Assembly (NCBI GenBank): GCA_902468045.1
Contig: CABQXG010000105.1
Location: forward strand, 1 to 5,714
Source: an uncultured Collinsella sp.
Lineage (GTDB): Bacteria > Actinomycetota > Coriobacteriia > Coriobacteriales > Coriobacteriaceae
DNA: 5,714 nucleotides
Reading direction: 5' to 3'
Both the position numbers and the translations under genes were made by a program. The notes beneath the pieces were generated by a model. It was given only the letters and a program-made list of their open reading frames with translations, was not told the origin of the DNA and ran no database searches. Positions 1 to 5,714 of the stretch are shown piece by piece. Each line of letters begins with the position of its first letter. Positions within the stretch are counted from its first letter, which is position 1.

Positions 1-20
1 CTATTTCACCGCAACTGAAA

Positions 21-49
21 CAGGGGCGCTCTCCAAGAGAGCGCCCCTG
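21..49 (-). terminator. Strong hairpin terminator of the transketolase operon
   Basis: CAGGGGCGCTCTC (minus strand 49-37) pairs perfectly over 13 bp with GAGAGCGCCCCTG (33-21) around a 3-base loop, followed by TTTCAGTT. The stem is long and GC-rich, but the T run is short and broken. It begins about 70 bases after the TAA of the last gene, the expected place for an operon end. It may also act on rightward transcription, although no T run follows on that side. Confidence 0.8.
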
Positions 50-60
50 CCGGGTTTCCA

Positions 61-100
61 TAGTACTGGCGAAACAGTTTTATAGTTCTGGCGAAGCAGT
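61..100. repeat. Two tandem copies of an 18-bp sequence
   Basis: TAGTACTGGCGAAACAGT (61-78) and TAGTTCTGGCGAAGCAGT (83-100) match at 16 of 18 positions and are spaced 22 bp start to start. Each contains a short inverted repeat (CTG...CAG). They lie between the transketolase stop and its terminator. Function is unknown; two copies two helical turns apart could bind a protein, or the pair may be a local duplication. Confidence 0.5.
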
Positions 101-119
101 CCTTGAGATCCGCCTTGCC

Positions 120-1052
120 TTATGCCAAGAACTCCTTGGTGGTCGCCACGATGTTGGCGGCGTCCAGGCCATACTTGTGCAAGAGCTCGGCACCCGGGCC
201 AGACTCACCGAAGGTGTCGTTGACACCGATCTTCTTGAGCGGCGTCGGGCACTGCTCGCACAGGACGTCGGCGACGGCGCTGCCCAGGCCACCGATTACA
301 GAGTGCTCCTCGACGGTCACGACGTGGCCGGTCTTGGTGACGATCAGGTCGGCATCGATGGGCTTGATGGTGTGCATGTTGATGACCTCGGCGTCGATGC
401 CCTCGGCAGCGAGCTGCTCGGCGGCCTCGAGAGCCTCGCCGACCATCAGGCCGCAGGCGATGATGGTCACATCGGCGCCCTCGCGCATGACAATGCCCTT
501 ACCCAACTCGAACTTGTAGGTCTCGGGGTCGTTGATAACCGGCGAGGCCAAACGGGCGAAGCGCATGTACACCGGGCCGTCGCACTCGTAGGCGGCGCGC
601 GTCACGGCACGGGCCTCGATGTCGTCAGCGGGAACGATCACGGTCATGCCGGGGATGACACGCATCAGGGCGATATCCTCGCAGCACTGGTGCGTGGCGC
701 CATCCTCGCCCACCGAGATACCGGCGTGCGTGGCACCAATCTTAACGTTGAGGTGCGGGTAGCCGATGGAGTTACGGACCTGCTCAAAAGCGCGGCCGGC
801 TGCGAACATGGCAAAGGTGCTCGCGAAGGCAACGCGGCCGGTGGTCGCGATACCGGCGGCGACGCCCATCAGGTTGCTCTCGGCGATACCCACGTCGAAG
901 AAGCGGTCGGGGCAGGCGGCCTTGAACTTGCCGGTCTGCGTGGCGGCGGCCAGGTCGGCGTCGAGGACCACAAAGTCATCGTGCTCGTTGGCGAGCTCGA
1001 CGAGGGCCTCGCCGTAGCTTACGCGCGTGGCGATTTTTTTGACGTCTGCCAT
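120..1052 (-). CDS. Transketolase, C-terminal subunit
   Basis: The second half of the split transketolase supplies the pyrimidine-binding domain and the C-terminal domain. The product is 310 residues. The cofactor-activating glutamate is Glu58 in FDVGIAESNLMGVAAGIA (52-69). Further signatures are GRVAFASTFAMF at 72-83, GISVGEDGATHQ at 111-122 with His121 in the substrate-site position, PGMTVIVPADDIEA at 134-147 and YMRFAR at 162-167. The C-terminal transketolase domain begins about 186-190 and includes VINMHTIKPID at 223-233 and VEEHSVIGGLGSAVA at 247-261. It is expected to assemble with the upstream product so that TPP sits between the two chains. It is the last gene before a strong terminator. 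The start is chosen by the Shine-Dalgarno at 1060-1067 and the one-base gap; the stop is TAA. The deoxyxylulose-5-phosphate synthase and pyruvate dehydrogenase beta families share this fold, but the partner gene makes transketolase the best call. Confidence 0.94.
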   Translation of the reverse strand: MADVKKIATRVSYGEALVELANEHDDFVVLDADLAAATQTGKFKAACPDRFFDVGIAESNLMGVAAGIATTGRVAFASTFAMFAAGRAFEQVRNSIGYPHLNVKIGATHAGISVGEDGATHQCCEDIALMRVIPGMTVIVPADDIEARAVTRAAYECDGPVYMRFARLASPVINDPETYKFELGKGIVMREGADVTIIACGLMVGEALEAAEQLAAEGIDAEVINMHTIKPIDADLIVTKTGHVVTVEEHSVIGGLGSAVADVLCEQCPTPLKKIGVNDTFGESGPGAELLHKYGLDAANIVATTKEFLA

Positions 1053-1053
1053 C

Positions 1054-1884
1054 CTAGAGCTCCTCTCCGGCGGCCGTGAGCTCTGCCATGGCCTGCTCAA
1101 ACTGTTCATCGTTGGGGGCCTTGCCGTGCCAACCAACCTGGTTCTCCATAAAGGAAACGCCCTTGCCCTTCATGGTCTCGGCGATGATGGCGGTCGGCTG
1201 ACCCTTGGTGGCGCGGGCCTCGGCAAAGGCGGCGCGGATCTGATCGAAATCGTTGCCGTCGGCAAGCTCCACCACGTGGAACTTAAAGGCGCGGAACTTG
1301 TCGGCGAGCGGCATGGGGTCGTTGACCTCCTCGACGGGGCCGTCGATCTGCAGGCCGTTGTGGTCGACGATCACGCAGAGGTTATCGAGCTGCTGGTTGC
1401 CGGCAAACATGGCTGCCTCCCAGACCTGGCCCTCCTCGCTCTCGCCATCACCCAGCAGGGCGTACGTGCGGTAAGTATCGCCCCAGTGCTTGGCGGCAAC
1501 CGCCATGCCCACGGCGGCGGAGATGCCCTGGCCGAGCGAGCCGGTGGACATATCGACGCCCGGGGTGTCGTTCATGTTGGGATGACCTTGCAGGTGGCTG
1601 CCGATATGGCGCAGCGTCTCGAGATCCTCCTTGGGGAAGAACCCACGCTCGGCGAGCACGGCGTACAGGCCCGGAGCGCAATGGCCCTTGGAGAGCACAA
1701 AACGGTCGCGATCGGCCTTGCGGGGATCGGCCGGGTCGACGTTCATTTCCTCAAAGTACAGATAGGTCATGATGTCGGCAGCGCCGAGCGAACCGCCCGG
1801 ATGGCCGGACTTGGCAGCGTGCACGCCGGTGACGATGCCCTTCCTTACCTCGTTGGCAACCTTTTTGAGCTCTTCGTCGCTCAT
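1054..1884 (-). CDS. Transketolase, N-terminal (thiamine diphosphate-binding) subunit
   Basis: This is one half of a two-gene transketolase, the TPP- and Mg-dependent cytosolic enzyme that moves two-carbon ketol units between sugar phosphates in the non-oxidative pentose phosphate pathway. The product is 276 residues, against about 660 for the single-chain enzyme, and covers the pyrophosphate-binding domain. Visible landmarks are AAKSGHPGGSLGAADI at 23-38 with the active-site His28, LSKGH at 64-68 and LQGHP at 98-102. The region DMSTGSLGQGISAAVG spans 111-126. The TPP/Mg motif runs from GDGESEEGQVWEA at 145-157 to DHNG at 174-177 (Asp146 and Asn176 as metal ligands), and GWHGKAP follows at 251-257. 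The stop is TAG, one base before the partner subunit's ATG, and the end of the gene contains the partner's Shine-Dalgarno. The domain boundary is clean, so this is a real split, not a frameshifted full-length gene. A sugar-phosphate synthase of the same superfamily is less likely. Confidence 0.94.
   Translation of the reverse strand: MSDEELKKVANEVRKGIVTGVHAAKSGHPGGSLGAADIMTYLYFEEMNVDPADPRKADRDRFVLSKGHCAPGLYAVLAERGFFPKEDLETLRHIGSHLQGHPNMNDTPGVDMSTGSLGQGISAAVGMAVAAKHWGDTYRTYALLGDGESEEGQVWEAAMFAGNQQLDNLCVIVDHNGLQIDGPVEEVNDPMPLADKFRAFKFHVVELADGNDFDQIRAAFAEARATKGQPTAIIAETMKGKGVSFMENQVGWHGKAPNDEQFEQAMAELTAAGEEL
1060..1067 (-). promoter_or_regulatory. Ribosome binding site of the transketolase C-terminal subunit
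   Basis: GAGAGGAG on the minus strand lies in the last codons of the upstream subunit, seven bases before the ATG at 1052-1050. It fixes this start over a longer in-frame reading that would extend to 1136 inside the upstream gene, and it is evidence that the two subunits are separate, coupled cistrons. Confidence 0.75.
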
Positions 1885-1888
1885 TGTG

Positions 1889-1897
1889 CCTTCCTTT
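1889..1897 (-). promoter_or_regulatory. Ribosome binding site of the transketolase N-terminal subunit
   Basis: The minus strand reads AAAGGAAGG. The AAAGGA core stands seven bases before the ATG at 1884-1882 and supports that start, which gives the family-typical N-terminus. Confidence 0.65.
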
Positions 1898-1951
1898 CAT
1901 CCTCATTAGACAAAATGCGCACGGCACCGAAGGTAATCCCAACACAGCCGC

Positions 1952-1968
1952 AATGCACGTACGTCATT
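1952..1968. promoter_or_regulatory. Palindrome in the transketolase upstream region (possible operator)
   Basis: AATG and CATT flank the self-complementary ACGTACGT (1957-1964), giving a 16-bp palindrome interrupted by a single extra C at 1956. It lies immediately downstream of the candidate -10 element, where a repressor could block initiation. The motif is seen in the sequence; the operator role is inference. Confidence 0.3.
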
Positions 1969-1969
1969 C

Positions 1970-1998
1970 ATTATGCTGGAAACTGATGGCTTTACCAG
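1970..1998 (-). promoter_or_regulatory. Weak candidate promoter for the transketolase genes
   Basis: The minus strand has CATAAT at 1975-1970, five of six matches to the -10 consensus. Seventeen bases upstream, CTGGTA at 1998-1993 matches the -35 consensus at only three positions. An AT-rich stretch (about 1999-2026) lies further upstream. Initiation would fall near 1963 and leave an 80-base leader. The 207-bp gap before the transketolase pair makes a promoter here plausible, but this exact placement is tentative. Confidence 0.3.
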
Positions 1999-2091
1999 AG
2001 TTTTTATCATTATTTGAACAATTTAGCAGGCAGAACCGCTGATGAAACGGTTTATCAATGTGAACGTCTTTTGGATGGAACGCGATCGACC

Positions 2092-2982
2092 CTACGCGCT
2101 AATGTCCTTGAATCCCTCGCCGAAGGCTTCCGTAACGTCGGCAACCGTCACGATGGCATGAGGATCGCGCTCGCGCACGATCGTCTTGAGGGTATTGAGC
2201 TCTCGACGGCTCACGATGACCATAATCACTGGCTTCTCGGCACCCGAATACATGCCAGTCGCCTTAAACTTGGTACAACCACGACCCAGGCCATACATGA
2301 TATCGGCAGCGATATCAGGGAACTTGTCCGAGATGATGAGTACCATACGGCGTTTGTTGCCACCATCGACCACGGCATCGATCACGTAGCCGCTAATGAC
2401 CATCGAAAGGCCTGCATACAGTGCGTTTTCGATTGAAAAGACCGGAGCCGATAGCGCGCATACGGCAACATCGATCGCCATGACGGTCGAGCCCACCGGC
2501 AGCGAGGTGTTAAGCGAGATGATTTGGCCAATCGTGTCCGAGCCGCCGGTGTTGGCGCCGGCGCGCAACACCATGCCGTAACCGATGCCCGTAATAATGC
2601 CGCCCCACATGGCAGGGAGCATCAGGTCCGCATCCGCCAGAGGTGCTACAAACGGGGCGAACAGATCGGTAAAGAAGCCCAGCAGCACAAAGCCCGTCGC
2701 GGTCTGCACCACGTAGAACATGCCGCCCTCGCGCATAACGACCAACAACAGCAAGGCGTTCATCACGATCGTCTGAATACCAACGGGAAGCGATAGGCCG
2801 CGCGCCGCGCCGACCGCCTGGATAATGGTGGCAAGACCCGTAACGCCACCGGCGGCAAGACCGTTGGGAATCAAAAACAAGTCGGTCGCGATGGCGGCCA
2901 AGGCACACCCCAACATGATCTGGGGCAGGTCGTGAAAGAAGTTCATCGAAAGAATGCGCTTGATGTCCAGACGATATGCCAT
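2092..2982 (-). CDS. YitT family membrane protein (YitT/DUF161 domain plus C-terminal DUF2179)
   Basis: This is a 296-residue integral membrane protein of the YitT family. The substrate and role of the family are not established, and nothing here reveals them. Roughly five to six hydrophobic segments occupy the first two thirds: about 20-38, 45-60, 66-84, 90-113, 122-142 and 163-205. Family signatures visible are IPNGLAAGGVTGLA at 38-51 after the first membrane segment, and GMVLRAGANTGGSDTIGQI at 136-154, the Gly/Thr-rich repeat of the same type. From about 210 the chain becomes soluble, a DUF2179-like domain with RRMVLIISDKFPDIA (211-225), GRGCTKFKATGMYSG (233-247) and VIVSRRELNTLKTIVRERDP (255-274). 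The start is set by the Shine-Dalgarno at 2987-2994. The stop is TAG. No clear intrinsic terminator follows, so read-through toward the transketolase genes is possible. Upstream is an attenuator-like hairpin. The gene is not obviously linked in function to its neighbours. Family assignment is strong; no gene symbol is assigned. Confidence 0.9.
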   Translation of the reverse strand: MAYRLDIKRILSMNFFHDLPQIMLGCALAAIATDLFLIPNGLAAGGVTGLATIIQAVGAARGLSLPVGIQTIVMNALLLLVVMREGGMFYVVQTATGFVLLGFFTDLFAPFVAPLADADLMLPAMWGGIITGIGYGMVLRAGANTGGSDTIGQIISLNTSLPVGSTVMAIDVAVCALSAPVFSIENALYAGLSMVISGYVIDAVVDGGNKRRMVLIISDKFPDIAADIMYGLGRGCTKFKATGMYSGAEKPVIMVIVSRRELNTLKTIVRERDPHAIVTVADVTEAFGEGFKDISA

Positions 2983-2986
2983 GCTG

Positions 2987-2994
2987 CCTCCCTC
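2987..2994 (-). promoter_or_regulatory. Ribosome binding site that fixes the yitT-family start
   Basis: The minus strand reads GAGGGAGG, then CAGC, then ATG at 2982-2980. This strong Shine-Dalgarno selects that ATG. An in-frame upstream ATG at 3006-3004 would add eight residues (MRFFEGGS) and lies inside the terminator stem, so it is unlikely to be used. Confidence 0.75.
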
Positions 2995-3023
2995 AAAAAA
3001 GCGCACCCAAACGGATGCGCTTT
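2995..3023 (-). terminator. Intrinsic terminator or attenuator directly before the yitT-family RBS
   Basis: The minus strand shows AAAGCGCA (3023-3016) and TGCGCTTT (3005-2998), a perfect 8-bp stem. Two further C-G pairs form inside after one mismatch, around a 4-base GTTT loop. The right arm continues into a run of six T (3000-2995). This is a textbook rho-independent terminator for leftward transcription. The T run ends at 2995 and the Shine-Dalgarno of the next gene starts at 2994, so no promoter can fit between them. Transcription of the downstream gene must therefore pass through it, which suggests attenuation, or the site is simply a leaky prfB terminator. I matched the leader to no riboswitch or T-box class. 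A TAGAAT -10-like hexamer at 3048-3043 could start a short transcript through it, but no good -35 accompanies it. Confidence 0.75.
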
Positions 3024-3062
3024 GAACTTCTTCTTGTATTCGATTCTACCGATTCGCCGGAC

Positions 3063-3086
3063 AAAAACCACCCCTGCGCAGGGTTT
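3063..3086 (-). terminator. Probable intrinsic terminator after prfB
   Basis: On the minus strand AAACC (3086-3082) can pair with GGTTT (3069-3065), enclosing the palindrome CCCTGCGCAGGG (3083-3072), which is itself a hairpin of 4 bp with a 4-base loop. The structure runs into five T residues (3067-3063). It begins 61 bases after the prfB stop, so it could end the secA-prfB transcript. The stem is imperfect (GGGT bulge), so efficiency is uncertain. The AAACCC arm can also pair with an upstream GGGTTT at 3103-3098, so it may be conditional. Confidence 0.5.
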
Positions 3087-3147
3087 ATTCTGGATACAAA
3101 CCCGTCCAACCGTTGGGCTTGGCATCGGCTTGAAGCCACCCGATGTT

Positions 3148-4296
3148 TTAGACCTCCGAGCCTTCTGCATCGGCGTTGCCGGTAGCCCAGCGATGGTAGC
3201 CAATAACAAACGGGTCCAGGTCGCCATCGTCAAGGACGGCCTCGACATTGCTGGTCTCCACGCCCGTGCGTAAGTCCTTGACCATCTGGTACGGGTAGAG
3301 CACGTAGCTGCGAATCTGGTTGCCAAAACCAATCGTGGTCTTGGGTCCGCGGATCTCATCGAGCGCCTCGGCGCGCTTCTCGAGCTCAATCTCGTACAGG
3401 CGAGCCTTGAGGATCTGCATGCACGCGGCCTTGTTCTGAATCTGGCTGCGCTCGTTTTGGCAGGTGACCACAATGCCGCTGGGAAAATGCGTCACGCGCA
3501 CGGCGGAGTCGGTGGTGTTGACGCCCTGACCGCCCGGGCCGCTCGCGTGGTACACGTCCACGCGGATGTCATCGGGACTGATCTCGATGTCGATATCATC
3601 GGGTAGCACGGGGATGACCTCGACGCCGGCAAACGTGGTCTGGCGGCGCTTCTTGTCGTCGGTGGGGCTAATGCGAACCAAGCGGTGGACGCCGGCCTCG
3701 GCGCGCAGCATGCCAAATGCGTCCTTGCCCTCAACGGTAAAGGTCGCACGGTCAATGCCGATGACCTCGGCCGCGGGACAGTCGTTGATGGTGACCTTCC
3801 AGCCGCGACGCTGGCAGTACTTCATGTACATCTTAAAGAGCATGAAGGTCCAGTCCTGGGCCTCCAGACCACCCTGTCCGGGCTTGATGGTCACAATGGC
3901 ATCGCCGTGATCGAACTCACCGGTAAACCAGCTCGAAAGCTCAAGCTCATCGATGGCACGGGCCAGGCGCTCAGCCGTGGCTGCAGCCTCCTCGCGAAGG
4001 GCGGCGGCGTCGGGGTCATCCCCCATCTCCTCGGCAAGCTCCAGCGCGGCGCGGGCATCGGAAAGCTCGCCGCGCGCGGTGTCCACGGCAGCGATATCTT
4101 CCTTGGTGCGCGCGATCTCCTCCATGGTGGCACGGGCGGCGTCGGCGTCATCCCAAAAGCCAGGGGCAACACTTTTGGCCTCGAGCTCGAACACGCGGGT
4201 ACGCTTCTCGTCCAGGTGGAGATACGACTCGACCTCACCGAGCCGGTCCGCAAACGCGTCCAGCTCGGCGGGCGTTACCTCTAAAGCCTCAGCCAT
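3148..4296 (-). CDS. prfB: Peptide chain release factor 2 (RF2)
   Basis: RF2 recognises UAA and UGA in the ribosomal A site and triggers peptidyl-tRNA hydrolysis. The product is 382 residues, close to the usual 365-375 with a short acidic C-terminal extension (WATGNADAEGSEV). The N-terminal helical domain 1 spans about 1-115. The PCRF-type core follows, with IKPGQGGLEAQDW at 137-149. The stop-codon domain contains GVHRLVRISP at 202-211, and the catalytic GGQ loop is GPGGQGVNTTDSAVRVTH at 253-270 (Gln257). The tail carries IRSYVLYPYQMVKDLRTG at 328-345. RF2 rather than RF1 is indicated by the DxRxDVYHASGPGGQ context and the R-S-Y-V-L tail. Two oddities: the anticodon tripeptide reads Ser210-Pro211-Thr212 instead of Ser-Pro-Phe, and the frame is uninterrupted from the ATG, so the in-frame UGA of autoregulatory prfB genes is absent. 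The start is supported by a Shine-Dalgarno at 4304-4308 and a one-base overlap with the secA stop. The stop is TAA. Confidence 0.96.
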   Translation of the reverse strand: MAEALEVTPAELDAFADRLGEVESYLHLDEKRTRVFELEAKSVAPGFWDDADAARATMEEIARTKEDIAAVDTARGELSDARAALELAEEMGDDPDAAALREEAAATAERLARAIDELELSSWFTGEFDHGDAIVTIKPGQGGLEAQDWTFMLFKMYMKYCQRRGWKVTINDCPAAEVIGIDRATFTVEGKDAFGMLRAEAGVHRLVRISPTDDKKRRQTTFAGVEVIPVLPDDIDIEISPDDIRVDVYHASGPGGQGVNTTDSAVRVTHFPSGIVVTCQNERSQIQNKAACMQILKARLYEIELEKRAEALDEIRGPKTTIGFGNQIRSYVLYPYQMVKDLRTGVETSNVEAVLDDGDLDPFVIGYHRWATGNADAEGSEV

Positions 4297-5714
4297 TAAC
4301 GATTCCTGCCGTGGCAGTACTTAAACTTCTTGCCGCTACCGCAGGGGCACGGGTCGTTGCGGCCCACGTTGACGTACGGATCGTCGCTCTCGGACTTGCG
4401 ATAGGTGGTCACCTTGCCACCGTTGTTGACGGCAGCCGGACCACCCTGGACAGCCGTGCGGGCCTGCACCTGCGCCTGCTTGCGCAGCACCGAGCCGCCG
4501 TTGTCACCATCGACCTCGGCAGGACCGGAGAAGTGCGCACCCTCGAGCGCGGGCTCCTCCTTGTGCTCCACGGCACGCGGGGCAGCCTTGATCTCGATGC
4601 GCAGAACCGTACGCAGATAATCCTCGTACATGGTATCGACGAGTATCTGGAACGCGCCGTAGGCCTCGGTCTTGTACTCAACCAGCGGGTCGCGCTGGCC
4701 AAAGCCGCGCAGGCCGATGCCGGTCTTGAGGTAGTCCATCTCCTGCAGGTAGTTCATCCAGCGGGTATCGATGACGCGCAGCATGACCTGGGTGTTGAGC
4801 TCGCGCATCAGGTCCTCGCCCAAGCGCTCGGCCTTCATGTTGTAGCACTTCTCTACGTAAGCCAGGACATCGGCAGCCAGGGCCTCATAATCCTCGTCGG
4901 GGAACTTCGGCGTATCGATGTGGCCGGTGAGCTCCACAACCCACTTGCGCAGGCCCTCCAGGTCGCGCTCGCCATCGTGACTGTCCTTGGTGCAGAACTC
5001 CTGCACGCAGCGGTACACGGTGTCGTGCATGACCTCGGTGATGTGGTCGGTCAGGTCCTTGCCGTCCAGAATCTTATTGCGCTCGGCGTAGATGACCTGG
5101 CGCTGCTTGTTCATCACGTCGTCGTACTCAAGGACGCTCTTACGCATGGAGAAGTTGATGCTCTCGACCTTGTGCTGGGCGCTCTCGACGGCCTTGGAGA
5201 TGATCTTGTGCTGGATGGGCATGTCGTCGCCCATGTCGGCCGTGACCATCATCTTGGAGACGCGGTCCATCTTGTCGCCGCCGAACAGGCGCATGAGGTC
5301 GTCCTCGAGCGACAGGTAGAACTGGGTCTCGCCCGGATCGCCCTGACGACCGGAGCGGCCGCGCAGCTGGTTGTCGATACGACGGGACTCATGGCGCTCG
5401 GTGCCGATAACGGTCAGGCCGCCGGCGGCAAGCACGCGCTCGCGCTCGGCCTTGCAGGTCTCCTTGGCCTCGGCGTTAAACTGCTCGAGCTGCTCGGGCG
5501 TCACGTCCTCCATGGTCAGGCCCTCGTACTCAAGGCGCTCGCGCACCAGCTCGTCGGGGTTGCCGCCCAGCAGGATGTCGGTACCACGACCGGCCATGTT
5601 GGTCGCAATCGTAACGGCACCACGTTGACCCGCATTCATGATAATATGCGCTTCTTTTTCGTGGTTCTTGGCATTAAGCACTTCATGAGGAATACCTGCT
5701 TCAACCAACATCTT
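4296..5714 (-). CDS. secA: SecA preprotein translocase ATPase, C-terminal half (5' end beyond window)
   Basis: SecA is the cytoplasmic motor ATPase that drives unfolded preproteins through the SecYEG channel. About 472 codons are visible and the frame is open at the right edge, so the DEAD-box half with Walker A and B lies outside; family members are usually 800-950 residues. Counting from the first Met in the window (codon 5711-5709), the second nucleotide-binding domain shows the [15 protein letters not shown] block at 38-52 and the arginine-finger motif [13 protein letters not shown] at 115-127. A helical scaffold follows (about 165-210, with [13 protein letters not shown] at 192-204), then the helical wing and scaffold end with [19 protein letters not shown] at 318-336. 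After a low-complexity linker (about 376-445) comes a zinc-binding SEC-C tail, [13 protein letters not shown] at 455-467, with Cys455, Cys457, Cys466 and His467. The TAA stop overlaps the prfB ATG. I see no frameshift or missing motif. Identification is essentially certain. Confidence 0.97.
   Translation of the reverse strand, partial: KMLVEAGIPHEVLNAKNHEKEAHIIMNAGQRGAVTIATNMAGRGTDILLGGNPDELVRERLEYEGLTMEDVTPEQLEQFNAEAKETCKAERERVLAAGGLTVIGTERHESRRIDNQLRGRSGRQGDPGETQFYLSLEDDLMRLFGGDKMDRVSKMMVTADMGDDMPIQHKIISKAVESAQHKVESINFSMRKSVLEYDDVMNKQRQVIYAERNKILDGKDLTDHITEVMHDTVYRCVQEFCTKDSHDGERDLEGLRKWVVELTGHIDTPKFPDEDYEALAADVLAYVEKCYNMKAERLGEDLMRELNTQVMLRVIDTRWMNYLQEMDYLKTGIGLRGFGQRDPLVEYKTEAYGAFQILVDTMYEDYLRTVLRIEIKAAPRAVEHKEEPALEGAHFSGPAEVDGDNGGSVLRKQAQVQARTAVQGGPAAVNNGGKVTTYRKSESDDPYVNVGRNDPCPCGSGKKFKYCHGRNR
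4304..4308 (-). promoter_or_regulatory. Ribosome binding site of prfB, inside the secA 3' end
   Basis: The minus strand reads CAGGA seven bases before the prfB ATG and lies within the last codons of secA. With the TAATG stop-start overlap it suggests that prfB is translated by re-initiating or coupled ribosomes, and it supports ATG at 4296-4294 as the start. Confidence 0.6.

Noticed and set aside
1..18. Possible tail of a convergent plus-strand gene ending in TGA at 16-18
   Set aside because: Five codons before the edge are not enough to call a gene; kept only as a possibility because a hairpin follows directly.
1054..1136. Longer start for the transketolase C-terminal subunit, upstream to 1136
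   Set aside because: The extra 28 residues lie inside the upstream gene and lack family similarity; a strong Shine-Dalgarno and an ATG one base after the upstream stop fit the shorter start.
177..1986. Long open frames on the plus strand opposite the transketolase genes (177-1079 and 1027-1986)
   Set aside because: They mirror GC-rich codons of the minus-strand genes, resemble no known protein, and have no Shine-Dalgarno; the minus-strand frames hold clear family motifs.
2034..2052. Small hairpin AACCG/CGGTT after the yitT-family gene as a terminator
   Set aside because: Only a 5-bp stem with a 9-base loop and no T run on the minus strand.
2943..3473. A 176-codon minus-strand frame spanning the prfB end, the intergenic gap and the yitT-family start
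   Set aside because: It overlaps two real genes out of frame and reads straight through the terminator stem, whose translated form (KAHPFGCAF) looks like a terminator artefact. No good start signal was seen.
3685..4324. Plus-strand open frames opposite prfB
   Set aside because: Antisense shadow of a well-supported RF2 gene with low-complexity, Ala/Ser/Gly-rich composition and no recognisable domain.
1..5714. Mobile element, CRISPR, toxin-antitoxin, phage or tRNA content
   Set aside because: No array of spaced repeats, transposase motifs, terminal inverted repeats, cloverleaf or small paired toxin genes were seen; the window is ordinary chromosomal housekeeping.

Overview
The window is a piece of bacterial chromosome with all five genes on the minus strand. 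Protein composition points to a high-GC Gram-positive lineage, most likely a gut coriobacterium (Collinsella-like Actinomycetota). This rests on the two-piece transketolase, an RF2 gene in a single frame, and GC-rich coding sequence with AT-richer intergenic DNA. The assignment is an inference from sequence character; no search was run.

Layout in transcription order, right to left. (1) 5714-4296: the C-terminal half of secA, the preprotein translocase ATPase, which runs off the right edge. (2) 4296-3148: prfB (peptide chain release factor 2), whose ATG overlaps the secA stop by one base (TAATG). The secA-prfB order is also known from Bacillus. (3) 3147-2983: a 165-bp gap with a series of hairpins, the last an intrinsic terminator ending exactly where the next ribosome binding site begins. 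(4) 2982-2092: a YitT-family membrane protein with a C-terminal DUF2179 domain. (5) 2091-1885: a 207-bp AT-rich gap with a weak candidate promoter and a palindrome. (6) 1884-1054 and 1052-120: the N-terminal (TPP-binding) and C-terminal (pyrimidine-binding) subunits of a split transketolase, one base apart and translationally coupled. (7) 119-1: a tandem 18-bp repeat and a strong 13-bp hairpin terminator that closes the transketolase operon.

The genes are housekeeping: protein export, translation termination, a membrane protein of unknown substrate, and the non-oxidative pentose phosphate pathway. I found no mobile element, CRISPR array, tRNA, rRNA or defence system. The points most worth a second look are the terminator-like attenuator in front of the yitT-family gene with possible alternative pairings upstream, and an SPT tripeptide in RF2 where SPF is canonical.
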